DNA from: a bacterium
Lineage (GTDB): Bacteria > Actinomycetota > Acidimicrobiia > Acidimicrobiales > CATQHL01
Length of the DNA stretch: 6,328 nucleotides
Assembly (NCBI GenBank): GCA_028819945.1
Contig: JAPPKQ010000357.1
Span: forward strand, 1 to 6,328
Reading direction: 5' to 3'
Numbering within the stretch: position 1 is the stretch's first letter; every line of letters starts with the position of its first letter. This document shows, piece after piece, positions 6,093-6,328 of the stretch. The position numbers and the translations under genes are program-made. The notes under the pieces were generated by a model. That model ran no database searches, had not been told where the DNA came from, and saw only the letters and a program-made list of their open reading frames with translations.

Positions 6093-6328
6093 ATGAAGAA
6101 GACTCGATTCCTGCTTCCGCTGCTCGTCGCAGTGCTGGCGATTGTCGCAGCCTCCTGCGCCACCGAGGACTCAGCCGCCGGCGATCTCGCCCAGCAAGCC
6201 CTCGACGAGGCGCGAGCCGCGTCCGCGGCGGCTGCGGCGAACACGCAGGCCGTCGGCGATGCAGCCGCGGCCGCCGATGCAGGCCGTGCCGAGGCCGGCG
6301 CCGCCGCGGCGCAGGCTCAGTCCGCCGG
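6093..6328 (+). CDS. Lipoprotein with alanine-rich tether, probable substrate-binding protein of the ABC importer (partial)
   Basis: The frame starts at ATG 6093 and runs off the right edge after 78 codons. Residues 1-21 form a lipoprotein signal peptide: basic KKTR, hydrophobic FLLPLLVAVLAIVAA, then AAS before Cys22, which would be lipidated to anchor the mature protein outside the membrane. After a short ATED stretch, residues 27-78 are about half alanine with scattered Asp, Glu, Gln and Arg and almost no bulky residues. That points to a long helical or coiled-coil spacer. The binding domain is not in the window. The role comes from context: it is divergent from a permease-ATPase pair whose operon has no binding-protein gene in the window, and such importers need one. 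An unrelated cell-envelope lipoprotein is the alternative. The low-complexity composition gives no substrate clue. Confidence 0.72.
   Translation, partial: MKKTRFLLPLLVAVLAIVAASCATEDSAAGDLAQQALDEARAASAAAAANTQAVGDAAAAADAGRAEAGAAAAQAQSA

Overview
The window is GC-rich DNA with GTG starts and densely packed genes. It looks like a chromosomal segment of a high-GC actinobacterium. A member of Acidimicrobiia is plausible but is only an impression from gene content and protein style, namely the mycofactocin-type gene end and the alanine-rich lipoprotein tether. I see no insertion sequence, phage gene, tRNA or rRNA, CRISPR array or origin.

Layout. (1) Positions 1-507, plus strand: the C-terminal end of a membrane-associated protein that I read as MftF, the mycofactocin glycosyltransferase. 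It carries a 28-base in-frame direct repeat near the left edge. Its stop codon lies inside a REP-like stem-loop (486-505). (2) Positions 546-6004, minus strand: a four-gene operon transcribed right to left, encoding an RbsC-type permease, an RbsA-type double ATPase, an aldehyde dehydrogenase and an amidase-signature hydrolase. The permease and ATPase genes overlap by four bases (GTGA). The ATPase-to-dehydrogenase gap is 65 nt and holds a possible stem-loop. The dehydrogenase-to-amidase gap is 25 nt. (3) Positions 6005-6092: an 88-nt divergent control region with a possible -10 element for each direction. (4) Positions 6093-6328, plus strand: the start of a lipoprotein gene with a lipobox Cys and a long alanine-rich tether. 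By position it is probably the substrate-binding protein of the transporter.

How the genes may work together. The lipoprotein would capture a small solute, the permease and ATPase would import it, and the two enzymes would process it. The amidase would cleave an amide bond and the dehydrogenase would oxidise an aldehyde to an acid. The sequence does not reveal the substrate. 'Sugar-type' is only the family name of the transporter, and the paired enzymes hint at an amide-, amine- or alcohol-derived compound rather than a plain sugar. The neighbouring mycofactocin gene is suggestive because that cofactor serves alcohol dehydrogenases that produce aldehydes, but it is convergent to the operon and the link is inference. 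The proteins belong to known families. The less ordinary points are the combination of genes, the lipoprotein tether, the repeat in the mftF-like gene and the nearly leaderless GTG start of the operon.
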